Shown here piece by piece: positions 5,955 through 6,234 of a stretch of DNA of 6,234 nucleotides. The notes under the pieces were generated by a model. It was not told the DNA's origin. It worked only from the letters and a program-made list of their open reading frames with translations, and did not search any database. A program made the position numbers and the translations under genes. This stretch comes from Acidobacteriota bacterium (GTDB lineage: Bacteria; Acidobacteriota; Terriglobia; Terriglobales; Acidobacteriaceae): NCBI GenBank assembly GCA_021779695.1, contig JAJYAE010000266.1, positions 1 to 6,234 of the forward strand, given 5' to 3'. Every line of letters starts with the position of its first letter. Position 1 is the stretch's first letter.

Positions 5955-6234
5955 TCAGGCCGTCTTTCGACGGGCAATCATGTGCTGGGCGGTGGTCGCA
6001 ATCTCCCGCGCACGAGCCCCAGCCATCGTGGCGGGATTCTCGAAGCGTCGGCGGACTTCGAGCATGGTGATGACGTCAGCGATGGGAATTCCATCGGCAA
6101 GCCAAAGCCGGGCCGAGGCAATATCGACGGTGCGCTGCGCGTAATAGAGGGGATCGGGTTTATCGGCGCGGTGCAAAGCAAGCTCGTGGGTCAGCTTCGC
6201 GGGGTCCTGGCCATGGGCAAGCTGGCTGCAAACC
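5955..6234 (-). CDS. Hypothetical protein, C-terminal part (cut by right window edge)
   Basis: The frame is open from the window edge to the TGA at 5955-5957, giving at least 93 residues. The only internal start is a TTG at 6176 with no ribosome binding site before it, so the true start is beyond the window. The visible part is probably helical and charged, with LADGIPIADVITMLEVRRRFENPATMAGARAREI-type composition and a basic end (MIARRKTA). I recognise no family. It lies 24 nt upstream of the second RHH gene in the same direction, so the two are probably co-transcribed. Adjacency to oriT suggests a plasmid maintenance or leading-region gene, but the sequence does not show this. Confidence 0.65.
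   Translation of the reverse strand, partial: VCSQLAHGQDPAKLTHELALHRADKPDPLYYAQRTVDIASARLWLADGIPIADVITMLEVRRRFENPATMAGARAREIATTAQHMIARRKTA

Noticed and set aside
5420..5977. Minus-strand open frame of 185 codons across the inverted-repeat region
   Set aside because: It overlaps the better-supported RHH gene (5604-5930) in another frame, its translation is S/P/R-rich, typical of an out-of-frame reading, and it would run through all the oriT dyads.
5978..6181. Minus-strand frame of 67 codons near the right edge
   Set aside because: It overlaps the frame 5955-6234, which stays open to the window edge and looks more protein-like; no ribosome binding site supports the 67-codon frame.

Overview
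The window looks like part of a conjugative or mobilizable plasmid, or an integrative element, from a moderately GC-rich Gram-negative bacterium. The MobF (TrwC-type) relaxase and TrwB-type coupling protein are typical of Proteobacteria and also occur in other Gram-negative phyla. I cannot assign a genus. Nearly all genes lie on the minus strand, so the biological reading direction is right to left.

Layout, left to right: (1) positions 1-224 hold the C-terminal end of an IS630-family transposase on the plus strand, cut by the window edge, with a probable IS end near 237-239. (2) Positions 246-3026 encode a full-length MobF relaxase-helicase, minus strand. (3) Positions 3035-5032 encode a TrwB/VirD4-type coupling ATPase, minus strand. 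(4) Positions 5037-5414 encode a small ribbon-helix-helix (RHH) relaxosome accessory protein in the TrwA position, minus strand. (5) Positions 5415-5603 are non-coding and crowded with inverted repeats; this is the best candidate for oriT plus the operon's control region. (6) Positions 5604-5930 encode a second small RHH-like protein, minus strand. (7) Positions 5955-6234 hold the C-terminal part of an unrecognised protein, cut by the right edge.

The order oriT, RHH protein, coupling protein, relaxase is that of the IncW plasmid R388 (oriT-trwA-trwB-trwC). The three genes are packed 4-8 nt apart, and the ribosome binding site of each downstream gene overlaps or abuts the preceding stop codon, so they very probably form one translationally coupled operon. 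In the expected mechanism, the relaxase nicks and unwinds the plasmid at oriT, the RHH protein bends DNA and represses the operon, and the hexameric coupling ATPase passes the relaxase-DNA complex to a type IV secretion system. No mating-pair-formation genes are visible here.

The most interesting material is the non-coding region. It contains a perfect 9-bp palindrome and at least five other dyads. The outer arms of the main palindrome recur, imperfectly, at the far end of the operon, exactly where the IS630 element appears to have inserted. I see no evidence of a wholly new system; this is a recognisable DNA-transfer module with an apparently divergent oriT.
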